From positions 1 through 64,000 of the forward strand of contig NZ_LT992502.1 of NCBI RefSeq assembly GCF_900324475.1: 64,000 nucleotides of DNA. Reading direction: 5' to 3'. Positions 31,913 through 41,623 of the stretch are shown one piece after another; position 1 is the stretch's first letter; every line of letters begins with the position of its first letter. Source of the DNA: Enterobacter bugandensis. Its GTDB lineage: Bacteria; Pseudomonadota; Gammaproteobacteria; Enterobacterales; Enterobacteriaceae. Below the pieces are notes generated by a model that had not been told where the DNA came from, did no database searches, and saw nothing but the letters and a program-made list of their open reading frames with translations. A program made the translations under genes and the position numbers.

Positions 31913-34321
31913 TCAGTCTGAATAATTCATATTTTCAATGTAAGACTGTATTGCGGCTCTCTTTTGTTCAAAGGCCATTTCATCCGCCTTTTGACACTCT
32001 GCCAGGGCTGAGGCAGGGTAGTGAACGCAGGGTATTTGCCGGGTTTTATCCTGCAACACCCCCAGCGGATATCCCGTGCTGGCATCAAGGACAGAAATGC
32101 GTTGTTCGACGGGGGCAGATGGCCCCCGCCCGGTATTTTGCAATTCAATAAGAAACTGGACCTCGTGCGTTGAGATGGGGTAACCCAGGCCTGCAACATA
32201 GCCCAGCATGGAGAGTGGCTTAACCTGTTTACTCGTCGCTTCGCCGAAATAGATCATACGGTAGATAAAATAACTGCCCCAGGGTTCGCGCGAACCCAAC
32301 GCGCTGTGCATAAACCAGGCGCGGGAATCATGGATTTGATCATCAAAAAGCGCTCTTGTTAGTCCTGAGGGTTGATTGGCATTGCTCTGTTCCCCTTGTG
32401 GTGGAAACAGTGTTTCCAAATGTTCTTTCCCCGCCTCTTTGATCTTTTTAAACTCAACGAGAATGTCATCCTGGTTAAAGGCAAAAACAAAACCTTTGAA
32501 GTAATCGAGTACGGCGTAGGTTGTGCTTTTTGCCTGAGTACGAGAAACGCCATGATAGTCTTCTTTAAACTCTAATGCTGCCTGTAAAAGCTGTGTTTGC
32601 CCGAGTAAAGCGTCAAAGTCTTTTGGGCCTGTCTTAAGCATCACAAACTGACCCCGCGGGTAGTTACCGAGCTGTTTAATTCGCTCTCTTTCTGCATCTT
32701 TTTGTATTTTTTCGCGTTCTCTTTCCCGTTCCGCCCTTTTACCAGGATCGTTATCCTGATTTTGATTATTGGCTGCGGCGTCGTGATAAAAGCGCTGGCT
32801 CCGGAATGTTTCCTGGGCGTAGCGATTGATGCGCCAGGCGGTTATCCAGCCGATCTGGTTTTCAAGCGCTTCGATGATATTGACCCGAGCGCGAACGGGG
32901 GAGTAGTGGGTTGCCTGTTCGTCTGGAATGCCAGTTTCGGAAAGAGGTAAATCAAGAGTGAGCTGGCGCCAGGCGTTGAAGCGTTGGACTATTGAGGTTT
33001 CAACATAAAATTCATCTCTTAAACTAGTAGGCATGATGCGCCATACATCTTTTTTCATCTCATCTGGGATGGATTCTTCAAGTATTTTTAATGGTGCGCC
33101 TGCATTAAAAGCCGCTGAAAACATCTCATTTAATGGTATTTGCGACAGTAAAAAACGATCATCATTACCGGTCGCTTTACCCTGATCCCCTGGTGGATAC
33201 CCGCCCCCAATATCAGAATGCATCCCAGGATAAACCACCTCTACGGCGTATTCAGGATATCGCCCGTCCGCACGACAGATTGAATCGAGTGGGAAGCACA
33301 ACCGCTGATCGTGAGCCGAAACCAGATGCACGCAGCGCTTAATCAGCGCATTGTCCGGCAATTCCATCGTTCCGTCGGCCCAGGCCATATGACCTTCCGC
33401 TACTGGGGCGATATGGGCAATCCCAACGGAAGCGACCGTATCCAGCAGACCCAGAAATTCAATGCTAATCGGAATTTCACCCTGCTTTGTCGCCAGGCAA
33501 AAAGGTTGTAAGGCCCCTTCCCGGGAGGGAGAAAGCAGGGCGTTAAGCCAGTTAACAAAGGCCCGGGCGGAGGCCGCTCCGCGAGAGAAACCGTAAACAT
33601 AGAGTTTGATTCCCAGCAGCTTAGAGGTGCCCGGCGTTGGCTGCGTTAAGGCAATCTCCAGCGTTTTACCCAACCCGTTCAGCAGTCGGAAAAGCTCTGT
33701 GTAACGGAGGTATTCTCCATGAGCGTTGGATTGAGAATAGCTGGAGTTCATGGCCTGGATGGAGTGCCAGTTTTCCTCATCGCTCAGCTTGCCAAGCCCA
33801 AGCGTTCGTCGCAGGGCGTCTACCAGCCGAAGCAGACCCCAGTTGATGCGCTCCTCGCCGTAAGCAGCGTATTTCAGGCCTGCATCACTGAAGTCGAGAT
33901 CCAGCACCTCCGGAAAAGGCGTCCCCACGCCGGGAATATAGTATTTGTAATACTCGTTGTGCGCGACGCCGTCCTGATCGACCAGCTCTGCGTTATGCGC
34001 GCCGGTTCCCCCTGCATAGCCTTGTCCTATGGTGGCACGGAACAGGCGAGCGATATTGGTCGGATGAGGCGGGGTCGATTCATAGAGGTCATGATTCAGG
34101 TTGTTGCCCGTACCGTCAAAGAAAAGGCTGATATGCAGCGTCTTACAGCAGGGAGGCAAGACGCGTCGGTTGGCAGCTGTGCAAAGCTGGTTATGGTATT
34201 GCCTTTCCAGACTGCCTTGTTCCCTGCAGTTTTGCCCAAAGTGAGATCTAGTACTAGGTAATCTACCTCTTTCCGGAAACTCAGGAGGGTACCAGACATT
34301 ATCAGGGTTCAGTTTGGACAT
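31913..34321 (-). CDS. Tle1-like DUF2235 lipase, candidate T6SS effector
   Basis: An 802-residue alpha/beta-hydrolase of the DUF2235 family, which includes type VI secretion phospholipases Tle1. Visible motifs: LFFDGTGNN (about 66-74), the nucleophile elbow GFSRG with S246, GLLDTVASVG (D294) and HSDIGGGY (368-375). A charged Glu/Arg segment around 525-560 may form a coiled coil. No signal peptide or PAAR domain is seen, and no VgrG or T6SS structural gene is nearby, so delivery is unproven. Its start overlaps the upstream DUF3304 lipoprotein gene by 13 bases; the lipoproteins are probable immunity proteins. Confidence 0.82.
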   Translation of the reverse strand: MSKLNPDNVWYPPEFPERGRLPSTRSHFGQNCREQGSLERQYHNQLCTAANRRVLPPCCKTLHISLFFDGTGNNLNHDLYESTPPHPTNIARLFRATIGQGYAGGTGAHNAELVDQDGVAHNEYYKYYIPGVGTPFPEVLDLDFSDAGLKYAAYGEERINWGLLRLVDALRRTLGLGKLSDEENWHSIQAMNSSYSQSNAHGEYLRYTELFRLLNGLGKTLEIALTQPTPGTSKLLGIKLYVYGFSRGAASARAFVNWLNALLSPSREGALQPFCLATKQGEIPISIEFLGLLDTVASVGIAHIAPVAEGHMAWADGTMELPDNALIKRCVHLVSAHDQRLCFPLDSICRADGRYPEYAVEVVYPGMHSDIGGGYPPGDQGKATGNDDRFLLSQIPLNEMFSAAFNAGAPLKILEESIPDEMKKDVWRIMPTSLRDEFYVETSIVQRFNAWRQLTLDLPLSETGIPDEQATHYSPVRARVNIIEALENQIGWITAWRINRYAQETFRSQRFYHDAAANNQNQDNDPGKRAEREREREKIQKDAERERIKQLGNYPRGQFVMLKTGPKDFDALLGQTQLLQAALEFKEDYHGVSRTQAKSTTYAVLDYFKGFVFAFNQDDILVEFKKIKEAGKEHLETLFPPQGEQSNANQPSGLTRALFDDQIHDSRAWFMHSALGSREPWGSYFIYRMIYFGEATSKQVKPLSMLGYVAGLGYPISTHEVQFLIELQNTGRGPSAPVEQRISVLDASTGYPLGVLQDKTRQIPCVHYPASALAECQKADEMAFEQKRAAIQSYIENMNYSD

Positions 34322-34920
34322 ACTTTGGGCTTCTCCATATGCACGGGGTCTTTGATAGGATAATCAGGGCTGCCATAGTCGGCGCAGCTGGTAGTGACCT
34401 TCACCTGCTCACAGGGCAGGAAGTGAACGGTGATACCGCAGGTTTTTTGTCCGGTATAATCGGGGACAGGCACCGTTAGGGAATGTGTTTTACTGATGGC
34501 TTTAATTTTTTCGTACCAGTCGTGATATTTATCTGAGTAAGCCTGCCATGCTTTGTAATAATCCTGCTCGTCCATTCCTTTGGTTTTTGGCCGCTCAGGC
34601 TGCGGGATCTCCGGCACATCGCTGGGAAACGCGACGCCCGTTTCCCAGTCAACCTGCACCGTCATTCCTGGCTTCCACGGCCCGCTCACGCCAAAGCAGC
34701 ATCCTCCACCTCCACCTGAATACGGGCCGATAATATCGAGGCCGGACTGCCCGTTAACGCTGAAGCGGTTGATAGCCCAGCTGGTGTGGTTAATGGCTTC
34801 AATGGTCCCGCCACCGCCGGGCGGGGCTGGTTCCGTTTTAACGGGCTGGTCGCACCCGGCCAGCAGCAGGCCTGCAGCCAGCAAAATGCGGGTATGCCAT
34901 ACTGCACTCACTGAGGACAT
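34309..34920 (-). CDS. DUF3304 lipoprotein, probable immunity protein (copy 2)
   Basis: A 203-residue lipoprotein with signal sequence and lipobox LLLAGC, then PPGGGGTIEAINHTSWAI and the cysteine-containing GGGGGCCFGVSG block typical of DUF3304. Such genes accompany DUF2235 lipases; a periplasmic lipoprotein facing a phospholipase is the usual form of Tle immunity. It is a near copy of the upstream gene except for its signal peptide and a patch near residues 120-145. It overlaps both neighbours by 13 bases. The start at 34920 lies within the end of the upstream gene. Confidence 0.8.
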   Translation of the reverse strand: MSSVSAVWHTRILLAAGLLLAGCDQPVKTEPAPPGGGGTIEAINHTSWAINRFSVNGQSGLDIIGPYSGGGGGCCFGVSGPWKPGMTVQVDWETGVAFPSDVPEIPQPERPKTKGMDEQDYYKAWQAYSDKYHDWYEKIKAISKTHSLTVPVPDYTGQKTCGITVHFLPCEQVKVTTSCADYGSPDYPIKDPVHMEKPKVCPN

Positions 34921-35504
34921 ACTGTCGGCTTCTCCATATGCACGGGGTCTTTGATGGGATAATCAGGGCTGCCATAGTCGGCGCAGCTGGTAGTGACCTT
35001 CACCTGATCACAGGGCAGGAAGTGAACGGTGATACCGCAGGTTTTTTGTCCGGTATAATCGGGGACAGGCACCGTTAGGGAATGTGTTTTACTGATGGCT
35101 TTAATTTTGCCATACCATTCGTGATATTTATCTGAATAAGCTTGCCATGCCCTATAACGCTCATCCCGGTTCATCCCGGTGGTATCTGGTTCATCAGGCT
35201 GCGGAATCTCAGGCACATCGCTGGCAAACGCGACGCCCGTTTCCCAGTCAACCTGTACCGTCATTCCGGGCTTCCACGGCCCGCTCACGCCAAAGCAGCA
35301 GCCCCCACCGCCACCCGAATACGGGCCGATAATATCGAGGCCGGACTGCCCGTTAACGCTGAAGCGGTTGATGGCCCAGCTGGTGTGGTTAATGGCTTCA
35401 ATGGTTCCGCCCCCGCCGGGCGGGGCTGGTTCTGTTTTTACAGGCTTGTCGCACCCTGTTAGTAAAAGCAAAGCAGCGAAAAGCATTGTGTAAAACTTGT
35501 TCAT
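34908..35504 (-). CDS. DUF3304 lipoprotein, probable immunity protein (copy 1)
   Basis: A 198-residue lipoprotein (start MNKFYTMLFAALLLLTGC; the open frame runs 34 codons further upstream but lacks a signal there). From the lipobox on it is nearly identical to copy 2; the main difference is DEPDTTGMNRDERYRAW against ERPKTKGMDEQDYYKAW in the middle. First gene of the three-gene cassette, so a duplicated immunity pair precedes the effector. The tandem copies suggest recent duplication. Confidence 0.8.
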   Translation of the reverse strand: MNKFYTMLFAALLLLTGCDKPVKTEPAPPGGGGTIEAINHTSWAINRFSVNGQSGLDIIGPYSGGGGGCCFGVSGPWKPGMTVQVDWETGVAFASDVPEIPQPDEPDTTGMNRDERYRAWQAYSDKYHEWYGKIKAISKTHSLTVPVPDYTGQKTCGITVHFLPCDQVKVTTSCADYGSPDYPIKDPVHMEKPTVCPQ

Positions 35505-35777
35505 GCTGTCTTCCTTAACACCCGCCTGTATCCCTCGGCACGCTCTAGTATTTTTGTACTTGTTCTTAGGTTCGAAGAAATCATAACCACATAAAGCCTG
35601 CGACAATACCCTCGAGCCGCTATTTTCAGATTTTCATAAGAAATTAATATGTGACTGAACCTAATAGCGTTTAGGGCAAATTTGAGAGGTGAAAACGGAG
35701 AGCAAATCCAACAAACGAAACGTGATCCCTGACGCATTTTTGCGCAGATGAAAATATTTCCATTGTCACGCCCGAAA

Positions 35778-35820
35778 ACCTGTGTTTGTATAAATTCAAT
35801 CAATGATTCCAAACACAGGT
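35778..35820. promoter_or_regulatory. 11-bp dyad around the ilvB promoter region
   Basis: ACCTGTGTTTG (35778-35788) and CAAACACAGGT (35810-35820) are perfect inverted arms 21 bases apart. A TATAAA-like box (35789-35794) lies between them and ivbL starts six bases after the right arm. If transcription starts near 35801 the left arm is not transcribed, favouring a DNA-level operator over an RNA hairpin. The rest of the 35505-35825 gap shows no gene. Confidence 0.5.
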
Positions 35821-35825
35821 CCCCA

Positions 35826-35924
35826 ATGACTTCATCCATCTTCACTTCGACCCTACTAAAAACTGCGCAACCAGCCGCAGTGGTCGTCGTGCGTGTGGTG
35901 GTGGTCGTCGGCAATGCGCCGTAG
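35826..35924 (+). CDS. ivbL: ilvBN operon leader peptide IvbL
   Basis: A 32-residue leader peptide, MTSSIFTSTLL...AAVVVVRVVVVVGNAP, with nine valine codons in a ten-codon stretch and two leucines before it. Translation of these codons senses charged tRNA-Val and tRNA-Leu; stalling prevents the attenuator from forming. It closely resembles E. coli IvbL and is followed by the attenuator and ilvB. Confidence 0.95.
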   Translation: MTSSIFTSTLLKTAQPAAVVVVRVVVVVGNAP

Positions 35925-35948
35925 GGACTGGATCAACACACGAATCCA

Positions 35949-35983
35949 AAACCCCGCCGGCGCAAACCGGGCGGGGTTTTTCG
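35949..35983 (+). terminator. ilvBN attenuator
   Basis: AAACCCCGCC (35949-35958) pairs perfectly with GGCGGGGTTT (35970-35979), followed by more T residues. It stands 25 bases after the ivbL stop and 48 before ilvB, the position of the ilvBN attenuator. The competing antiterminator would pair upstream sequence with its left arm. Confidence 0.9.
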
Positions 35984-36030
35984 TTTAGGACCCTCCCCGG
36001 AAAGTCGGCCCAGAAGAAAAGGACTGGAGC

Positions 36031-37719
36031 ATGGCAAGTTCGGGCACAACATCCACAAAGACGCGTTTTACAGGCGCGCAGCTGATTGTTCATTTACTGG
36101 AACGACAGGGCATCACCACGGTTGCGGGTATCCCGGGTGGAACCGTGCTGCCGCTGTACGATGCGTTGAGCCAAAGCACGCAGATCCGCCATGTGCTGGC
36201 GCGTCACGAGCAGGGGGCAGGCTTTATCGCTCAGGGCATGGCGCGTACGCAGGGCAAACCGGCGGTCTGTATGGCCTGCAGCGGCCCCGGCGCAACCAAC
36301 CTGGTCACCGCCATCGCCGACGCGCGCCTCGACTCCATTCCGCTGATCTGCATTACCGGCCAGGTGCCGTCCTCGATGATCGGCACCGATGCGTTCCAGG
36401 AAGTGGACACCTACGGCATCTCTATCCCCATCACCAAACATAACTATTTAGTTCGCGATATCAGCGAGCTGCCTCAGGTTATCAGCGATGCGTTCCGTAT
36501 CGCCCAGTCTGGCCGCCCGGGCCCGGTGTGGATAGACATTCCTAAGGATGTCCAGACCGCAGAGATCGAGATCGACGTGTTGCCGGAGCCGGGCGAGCGC
36601 GCCCCCGCGCCGGAATTCAGCGCTGAAAGCGTGCGCGACGCCGCCGCCATGATTAACGCCGCCAAACGCCCGGTGCTCTATCTGGGCGGCGGGGCGATTA
36701 ACGCTGCGGATGAAATCCGCCAGTTTGCGGAAAAGGCCAACCTGCCGACCACCATGACCCTGATGGCGCTGGGTATGCTGCCTAAAGCGCATCCGTTGTC
36801 ATTAGGCATGCTGGGCATGCACGGTGCGCGCAGCACCAACTACATCCTGCAAGAAGCGGATTTGCTGATTGTTATGGGCGCACGTTTTGATGACCGGGCG
36901 ATTGGCAAAACCGAGGAGTTCTGCCCGAACGCCAAAATCATTCACGTGGATATCGACCGCGCCGAGCTGGGTAAAATCAAACAGCCGCACGTGGCGATTC
37001 AGGGCGACGTAGCCGAAGTGCTGGCGCAGCTGATCCCGCAGACGGACGCAACTGACCGGGCCGACTGGCGTCAGCTGGTGGCCGATCTGCAGCGCGAGTT
37101 CCCGGGCGCTATCCCAGCTGAGGGCGACCCGCTGAGCCACTACGGGCTGATCAACGCCGTGGCCGCCTGCGTGGACGACAGCGCGATTATCACCACTGAC
37201 GTGGGCCAGCACCAGATGTGGACCGCGCAGGCGTATCCGCTGAACCGTCCGCGCCAGTGGCTGACCTCCGGCGGCCTCGGCACCATGGGCTTCGGCCTGC
37301 CGGCGGCAGTAGGCGCGGCGCTCGCCAACCCGGACCGCAAGGTTATCTGCTTCTCCGGCGACGGCAGCCTGATGATGAACATTCAGGAGATGGCGACTGC
37401 AGCCGAAAACCAGTTAGACGTGAAAATCATCCTGATGAACAACGAGGCGCTGGGTCTGGTGCACCAGCAGCAGAGCCTGTTCTACAAGCAGGGCGTGTTT
37501 GCGGCGACCTATCCGGGGATGATTAACTTTATGCAGATTGCCGCCGGCTTTGGCCTGCACACCTGCGATCTGAACGCGGAAGAAGACGCCCACGCGGCGC
37601 TGCAGGCGGCGATCTCGCGTCCCGGCCCGGCGCTGATCCACGTGCGTATCGACCCTGAACAAAAAGTGTATCCGATGGTGCCGCCGGGTGCGGCCAATAC
37701 TGAGATGGTGGGGGAATAA
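36031..37719 (+). CDS. ilvB: Acetolactate synthase I large subunit
   Basis: IlvB condenses two pyruvates to acetolactate, or pyruvate with 2-oxobutyrate, at the start of Val/Leu/Ile synthesis. The 562-residue TPP enzyme has the catalytic glutamate E60 (RHEQGAGF), the FAD-binding middle domain and the TPP/Mg motif GDGSLMMNIQEMATAAENQ with NNEALG. ilvN begins 3 bases after its stop. Controlled by Val/Leu attenuation through ivbL. Confidence 0.97.
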   Translation: MASSGTTSTKTRFTGAQLIVHLLERQGITTVAGIPGGTVLPLYDALSQSTQIRHVLARHEQGAGFIAQGMARTQGKPAVCMACSGPGATNLVTAIADARLDSIPLICITGQVPSSMIGTDAFQEVDTYGISIPITKHNYLVRDISELPQVISDAFRIAQSGRPGPVWIDIPKDVQTAEIEIDVLPEPGERAPAPEFSAESVRDAAAMINAAKRPVLYLGGGAINAADEIRQFAEKANLPTTMTLMALGMLPKAHPLSLGMLGMHGARSTNYILQEADLLIVMGARFDDRAIGKTEEFCPNAKIIHVDIDRAELGKIKQPHVAIQGDVAEVLAQLIPQTDATDRADWRQLVADLQREFPGAIPAEGDPLSHYGLINAVAACVDDSAIITTDVGQHQMWTAQAYPLNRPRQWLTSGGLGTMGFGLPAAVGAALANPDRKVICFSGDGSLMMNIQEMATAAENQLDVKIILMNNEALGLVHQQQSLFYKQGVFAATYPGMINFMQIAAGFGLHTCDLNAEEDAHAALQAAISRPGPALIHVRIDPEQKVYPMVPPGAANTEMVGE

Positions 37720-37722
37720 GCC

Positions 37723-38010
37723 ATGCAGAAACAATATGATAACGTCATTCTGGAACTCACCGTCCGCAACCACCCTGGCGTTATGACCCACGTCTGTGGG
37801 CTGTTTGCCCGCCGCGCGTTTAACGTGGAAGGTATTCTCTGCCTGCCGATTCAGGGCAGCGAGCACAGCCGCATCTGGCTACTGGTCAACGACGATCAGC
37901 GTCTGGAGCAGATGATAGCGCAGATCGACAAGCTGGAAGACGTCACCAAAGTGGCGCGCAACCAGTCCGATCCCACCATGTTTAACAAAATTGCGGTGTT
38001 TTTCGAGTAA
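37723..38010 (+). CDS. ilvN: Acetolactate synthase I regulatory subunit
   Basis: A 95-residue ACT-domain subunit that raises IlvB activity and confers valine feedback inhibition. [28 protein letters not shown] is the beta-alpha-beta core of the ACT fold. It is coupled to ilvB. A REP element follows. Confidence 0.96.
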   Translation: MQKQYDNVILELTVRNHPGVMTHVCGLFARRAFNVEGILCLPIQGSEHSRIWLLVNDDQRLEQMIAQIDKLEDVTKVARNQSDPTMFNKIAVFFE

Positions 38011-38039
38011 ATCGCTTAAGGTAAGCGTCTTTCGCTCTT

Positions 38040-38070
38040 GTAGGCCGGATAAGCGCAGCGTCATCCGGCT
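38040..38070. repeat. REP element
   Basis: GCCGGAT (38044-38050) and ATCCGGC (38063-38069) flank AAGCGCAGCGTC, the canonical enterobacterial REP palindrome, between ilvN and uhpA. Confidence 0.92.
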
Positions 38071-38092
38071 TTTTAAGACCGCAGGAACACAC

Positions 38093-38686
38093 ATGACCAC
38101 CATCGCTCTCATCGACGACCACCTTATCGTCCGCTCCGGCTTTGCCCAGCTTCTTAACCTCGAACCGGATTTCCAGGTCGTGGCCGAGTTTGGCTCCGGT
38201 CACGAGGCGCTGGCGGGCCTGCCGGGGCGCGGGGTGCAGGTCTGTATCTGTGACATCTCGATGCCGGATCTCTCCGGGCTGGAGCTGTTGAGCCAGCTGC
38301 CGAAAGGGATGGCGACGATCATGCTCTCGGTTCACGATAGCCCGGCGCTGGTCGAGCAGGCGCTCAACGCGGGGGCGCGCGGCTTCCTCTCCAAACGCTG
38401 TAGCCCGGACGAGCTGATCGCTGCCGTGCGCACCGTCTCCACCGGCGGCTGCTACCTGACGCCGGATATCGCCATCAAGCTGGCGGCCGGACGTCAGGAT
38501 CCGCTCACCAGACGCGAGCGCCAGGTGGCGGAGAAGCTTGCCCAGGGCATGTCGGTGAAAGAGATTGCCGCCGAGCTGGATCTGTCGCCGAAAACCGTGC
38601 ACGTCCACCGCGCCAACCTGATGGAAAAACTCAACGTCAGCAACGACGTCGAGCTGGCGCGCCGCATGTTCGACAGCTGGCAATGA
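38093..38686 (+). CDS. uhpA: Response regulator UhpA
   Basis: UhpA activates uhpT when phosphorylated by UhpB. The 197-residue NarL-type regulator has a receiver domain with phosphoacceptor D54 (CICDISMPD) and a C-terminal LuxR helix-turn-helix ([19 protein letters not shown]). I chose the start [10 protein letters not shown]; the open frame extends 34 codons upstream through the REP element. Overlaps uhpB by 4 bases. Confidence 0.97.
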   Translation: MTTIALIDDHLIVRSGFAQLLNLEPDFQVVAEFGSGHEALAGLPGRGVQVCICDISMPDLSGLELLSQLPKGMATIMLSVHDSPALVEQALNAGARGFLSKRCSPDELIAAVRTVSTGGCYLTPDIAIKLAAGRQDPLTRRERQVAEKLAQGMSVKEIAAELDLSPKTVHVHRANLMEKLNVSNDVELARRMFDSWQ

Positions 38687-40188
38687 GTCCCGTGTTTTCG
38701 CGGCTGATCGCCGTCGTTGCCAGCTTTTTTATCTTCTCCGCCGCGTGGTTTTGCCTGTGGAGCATCAGCCTGCATCTGGTGGAACGCCCTGAGCTGGCGG
38801 TGCTGCTGTTTCCCTTCGGCCTGCGTCTGGGGTTAATGCTCCAGTGCCCGCGCGGCTACTGGCCCGTGTTGCTGGGTGCAGAGTGGCTGCTGCTGGTCTG
38901 GCTGGCGCAGGAAGTCGCTCTGGCGCATCTGCCATTATTGATGATCGGAAGCCTGCTTACGCTTCTCCCCGTTGCCCTGATTTCCCGCTATCGTCACCAG
39001 CGCGACTGGCGCACGCTGCTGCGGCAGGGGACGGCGCTGATTGCCGCCGCGCTGCTGCAGTCCCTGCCGTGGGTCGGCGACAGGGAGATGCTCAACGCGC
39101 TGCTGCTCACCCTCACCGGCGGCCTGACGCTCGCGCCGACCTGCCTCGTTATCTGGCACTACCTCTCAAGCACCGTCTGGCAGCCGCTTGGTCCGGGGCT
39201 GGTGTCTCAACCGGTGAACTGGCGCGCCCGGCATCTTATCTGGTATCTGCTGCTGTTCGTGGTGAGCCTCTGGCTTCAGCTGGGTTTACCTGCCGAGCTT
39301 TCACGTTTTACCCCGTTTTGCCTGGCGCTGCCGATTATCGCCCTGGCCTGGCACTACGGCTGGCAGGGGGCGCTGATCGCGACCCTGATGAACGCTATCG
39401 CGCTGATTGCCAGCCAGACCTGGCACGACCATCCGGTGGATCTACTGCTCTCGCTGCTGGCCCAGAGCCTGACCGGGCTGCTGCTCGGGGCGGGCATTCA
39501 GCGCCTGCGCGAGCTGAACCAGTCCCTGCAAGCAGAGCTGGCGCGCAACCGGCGTCTGGCGGAGCGTCTGCTGGAGACCGAGGAGAGCGTGCGTCAGGAG
39601 GTGGCTCGCGAGCTGCACGATGATATCGGCCAGACCATTACCGCCATCCGCACGCAGGCGGGCATCGTCCAGCGTCTGGCGGCGGAAAACGCGGTGGTGA
39701 AGCAGGGCGGGGCGCATATCGAACAGCTTTCGCTGGGTGTCTATGACGCCGTTCGCCGCTTGCTGGGACGGCTGCGTCCGCGCCAGCTTGATGACCTGTC
39801 GCTGGAGCAGGCGATACGCTCCCTGATGCGCGAGATGGAGCTGGAAAGCCGCGGCATTGTCAGCCATCTCGACTGGCGCATTGATGAATCATTGCTCAGC
39901 GAAGGCCAGCGCGTGACGCTGTTCCGCGTCTGCCAGGAGGGGCTGAACAACATCGTCAAACACGCCAATGCCAGCGCGGTGACGCTCCAGGGCTGGCAGC
40001 AGGACGAGCGCCTGATGCTGGTGATTGAAGACGACGGCTGCGGCCTGCCGCCGGGCTCCGGCCAGCAGGGCTTTGGCCTGGCGGGCATGCGCGAGCGCGT
40101 GAAGGCGCTGGGCGGCACGCTGAACCTTTCCTGCACTCACGGGACGCGCGTCAGCGTCAGTTTGCCGTTAAGGACGTACCATGTTTAA
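38683..40188 (+). CDS. uhpB: Sensor histidine kinase UhpB
   Basis: A 501-residue kinase with about eight N-terminal membrane segments (MASE1-like, residues 1-270). A HisKA_3 phosphoacceptor follows, with the histidine in [19 protein letters not shown], and then a HATPase_c domain ([31 protein letters not shown]). It receives the glucose-6-phosphate signal from UhpC and phosphorylates UhpA. It overlaps uhpA by 4 bases and uhpC by 8. Confidence 0.96.
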   Translation: MSPVFSRLIAVVASFFIFSAAWFCLWSISLHLVERPELAVLLFPFGLRLGLMLQCPRGYWPVLLGAEWLLLVWLAQEVALAHLPLLMIGSLLTLLPVALISRYRHQRDWRTLLRQGTALIAAALLQSLPWVGDREMLNALLLTLTGGLTLAPTCLVIWHYLSSTVWQPLGPGLVSQPVNWRARHLIWYLLLFVVSLWLQLGLPAELSRFTPFCLALPIIALAWHYGWQGALIATLMNAIALIASQTWHDHPVDLLLSLLAQSLTGLLLGAGIQRLRELNQSLQAELARNRRLAERLLETEESVRQEVARELHDDIGQTITAIRTQAGIVQRLAAENAVVKQGGAHIEQLSLGVYDAVRRLLGRLRPRQLDDLSLEQAIRSLMREMELESRGIVSHLDWRIDESLLSEGQRVTLFRVCQEGLNNIVKHANASAVTLQGWQQDERLMLVIEDDGCGLPPGSGQQGFGLAGMRERVKALGGTLNLSCTHGTRVSVSLPLRTYHV

Positions 40189-41491
40189 AACCCCAACCAG
40201 CGCGGCTCCGTTGCGCGACAAGGCGGAAATCGACGCCCGCTACCGCTACTGGCGTCGCCATATCCTGATTACCATCTGGCTCGGCTACGCGCTGTTCTAC
40301 TTCACCCGCAAAAGCTTCAACGCCGCCGCGCCGGAAATCCTCGCCAGCGGCGTGATGACGCGCACCGATATCGGCCTGCTGGCGACGCTGTTTTACATCA
40401 GCTACGGGCTGTCGAAGTTCTTCTCCGGCATCGTCAGCGACCGCTCGAACGCGCGCTATTTCATGGGCGTTGGGCTGATCGCCACCGGCGTGGTGAACAT
40501 CCTGTTTGGCTTTTCCACTTCGCTGTGGGCCTTTGCCCTGCTGTGGGCGCTGAACGCCTTTTTCCAGGGCTGGGGCGCGCCGGTCTGCGCCCGCCTGCTC
40601 ACCGCCTGGTACTCGCGCAACGAGCGCGGCGGATGGTGGGCGATCTGGAACACCGCGCATAACGTCGGCGGGGCGCTGATCCCGATGGTCGTGGGAGCCG
40701 CAGCGCTGCACTACGGCTGGCGCACGGGGATGATGATTGCTGGTGGCCTCGCGATTGTCGCCGGGCTGTTCCTCTGCTGGCGCCTGCGCGACAGGCCGCA
40801 AACCGTCGGCCTGCCGGCGGTGGGCGACTGGCGGCACGACGAGATGGAGATCGCCCAGCAGCAGGAGGGCGCCGGGCTGTCCCGCCAGGAAATCCTCACC
40901 AAATACGTGCTGAAAAATCCGTACATCTGGCTGCTGTCCCTCTGCTACGTGCTGGTCTACGTGGTGCGCGCGGCGATCAACGACTGGGGCAACCTGTACA
41001 TGTCCGAGACGCTCGGCGTGGACCTGGTGACCGCCAACTCTGCGGTGACGATGTTCGAGCTGGGCGGGTTTATCGGCGCGCTGGTGGCGGGCTGGGGCTC
41101 GGACAAGCTGTTCAACGGCAACCGCGGCCCGATGAACCTGATTTTTGCCGCCGGGATTTTGCTCTCCGTGGGCTCGCTGTGGCTGATGCCGTTCGCCAGC
41201 TACGTGATGCAGGCGGCGTGCTTCTTCACCATCGGCTTTTTTGTCTTTGGCCCGCAGATGCTGATCGGCATGGCGGCGGCGGAGTGCTCGCACAAGGAGG
41301 CGGCAGGCGCGGCAACGGGCTTTGTCGGGCTGTTTGCCTACCTCGGCGCATCGCTCTCCGGCTGGCCGCTGGCACGGGTGATCGACGTCTGGCACTGGAG
41401 CGGGTTCTTCGCGGCGATCGCCATCGCGGCGGGCATTTCCGCCTTGCTGCTGCTGCCGTTTTTGCACGCCCAGGCGCCGCGCGAAGCGTGA
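40181..41491 (+). CDS. uhpC: Hexose-phosphate sensor UhpC
   Basis: A 436-residue member of the organophosphate:Pi antiporter family, homologous to UhpT, that acts as the external glucose-6-phosphate receptor for UhpB. Twelve membrane segments; conserved [14 protein letters not shown] near the first helix and the OPA signature [20 protein letters not shown]. It follows uhpB with an 8-base overlap. Confidence 0.95.
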   Translation: MFKTPTSAAPLRDKAEIDARYRYWRRHILITIWLGYALFYFTRKSFNAAAPEILASGVMTRTDIGLLATLFYISYGLSKFFSGIVSDRSNARYFMGVGLIATGVVNILFGFSTSLWAFALLWALNAFFQGWGAPVCARLLTAWYSRNERGGWWAIWNTAHNVGGALIPMVVGAAALHYGWRTGMMIAGGLAIVAGLFLCWRLRDRPQTVGLPAVGDWRHDEMEIAQQQEGAGLSRQEILTKYVLKNPYIWLLSLCYVLVYVVRAAINDWGNLYMSETLGVDLVTANSAVTMFELGGFIGALVAGWGSDKLFNGNRGPMNLIFAAGILLSVGSLWLMPFASYVMQAACFFTIGFFVFGPQMLIGMAAAECSHKEAAGAATGFVGLFAYLGASLSGWPLARVIDVWHWSGFFAAIAIAAGISALLLLPFLHAQAPREA

Positions 41492-41515
41492 CGTGCCTCA
41501 CCTTTTGTTGCCGAA

Positions 41516-41533
41516 TGGCGCAAAACTAAGAAA
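41516..41533 (+). promoter_or_regulatory. UhpA binding site before uhpT
   Basis: TGGCGCAAAACTAAGAAA closely resembles the strong UhpA site of the E. coli uhpT promoter (TGGCAAAAC-N3-GAAA). It lies about 90 bases before the uhpT ATG, as expected for an activator site near minus 60. Match seen; binding inferred. Confidence 0.7.
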
Positions 41534-41623
41534 TTTTCCCGGTTTTACCTGGACGCTGTCTCAGGCATCTCTCCCGGCTGGTTTTTACAATGCTGCAAAA
41601 ATCAGCTCAGGAGTAAACCAACC

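Noticed and set aside
31913..34321. Complete type VI secretion island
   Set aside because: No VgrG, Hcp, PAAR, sheath or baseplate gene occurs anywhere in the window; only an effector-like gene and its probable immunity genes are seen.
40157..41467. 436-codon minus-strand frame
   Set aside because: Antisense of uhpC, with extreme Arg/Gln/His composition.
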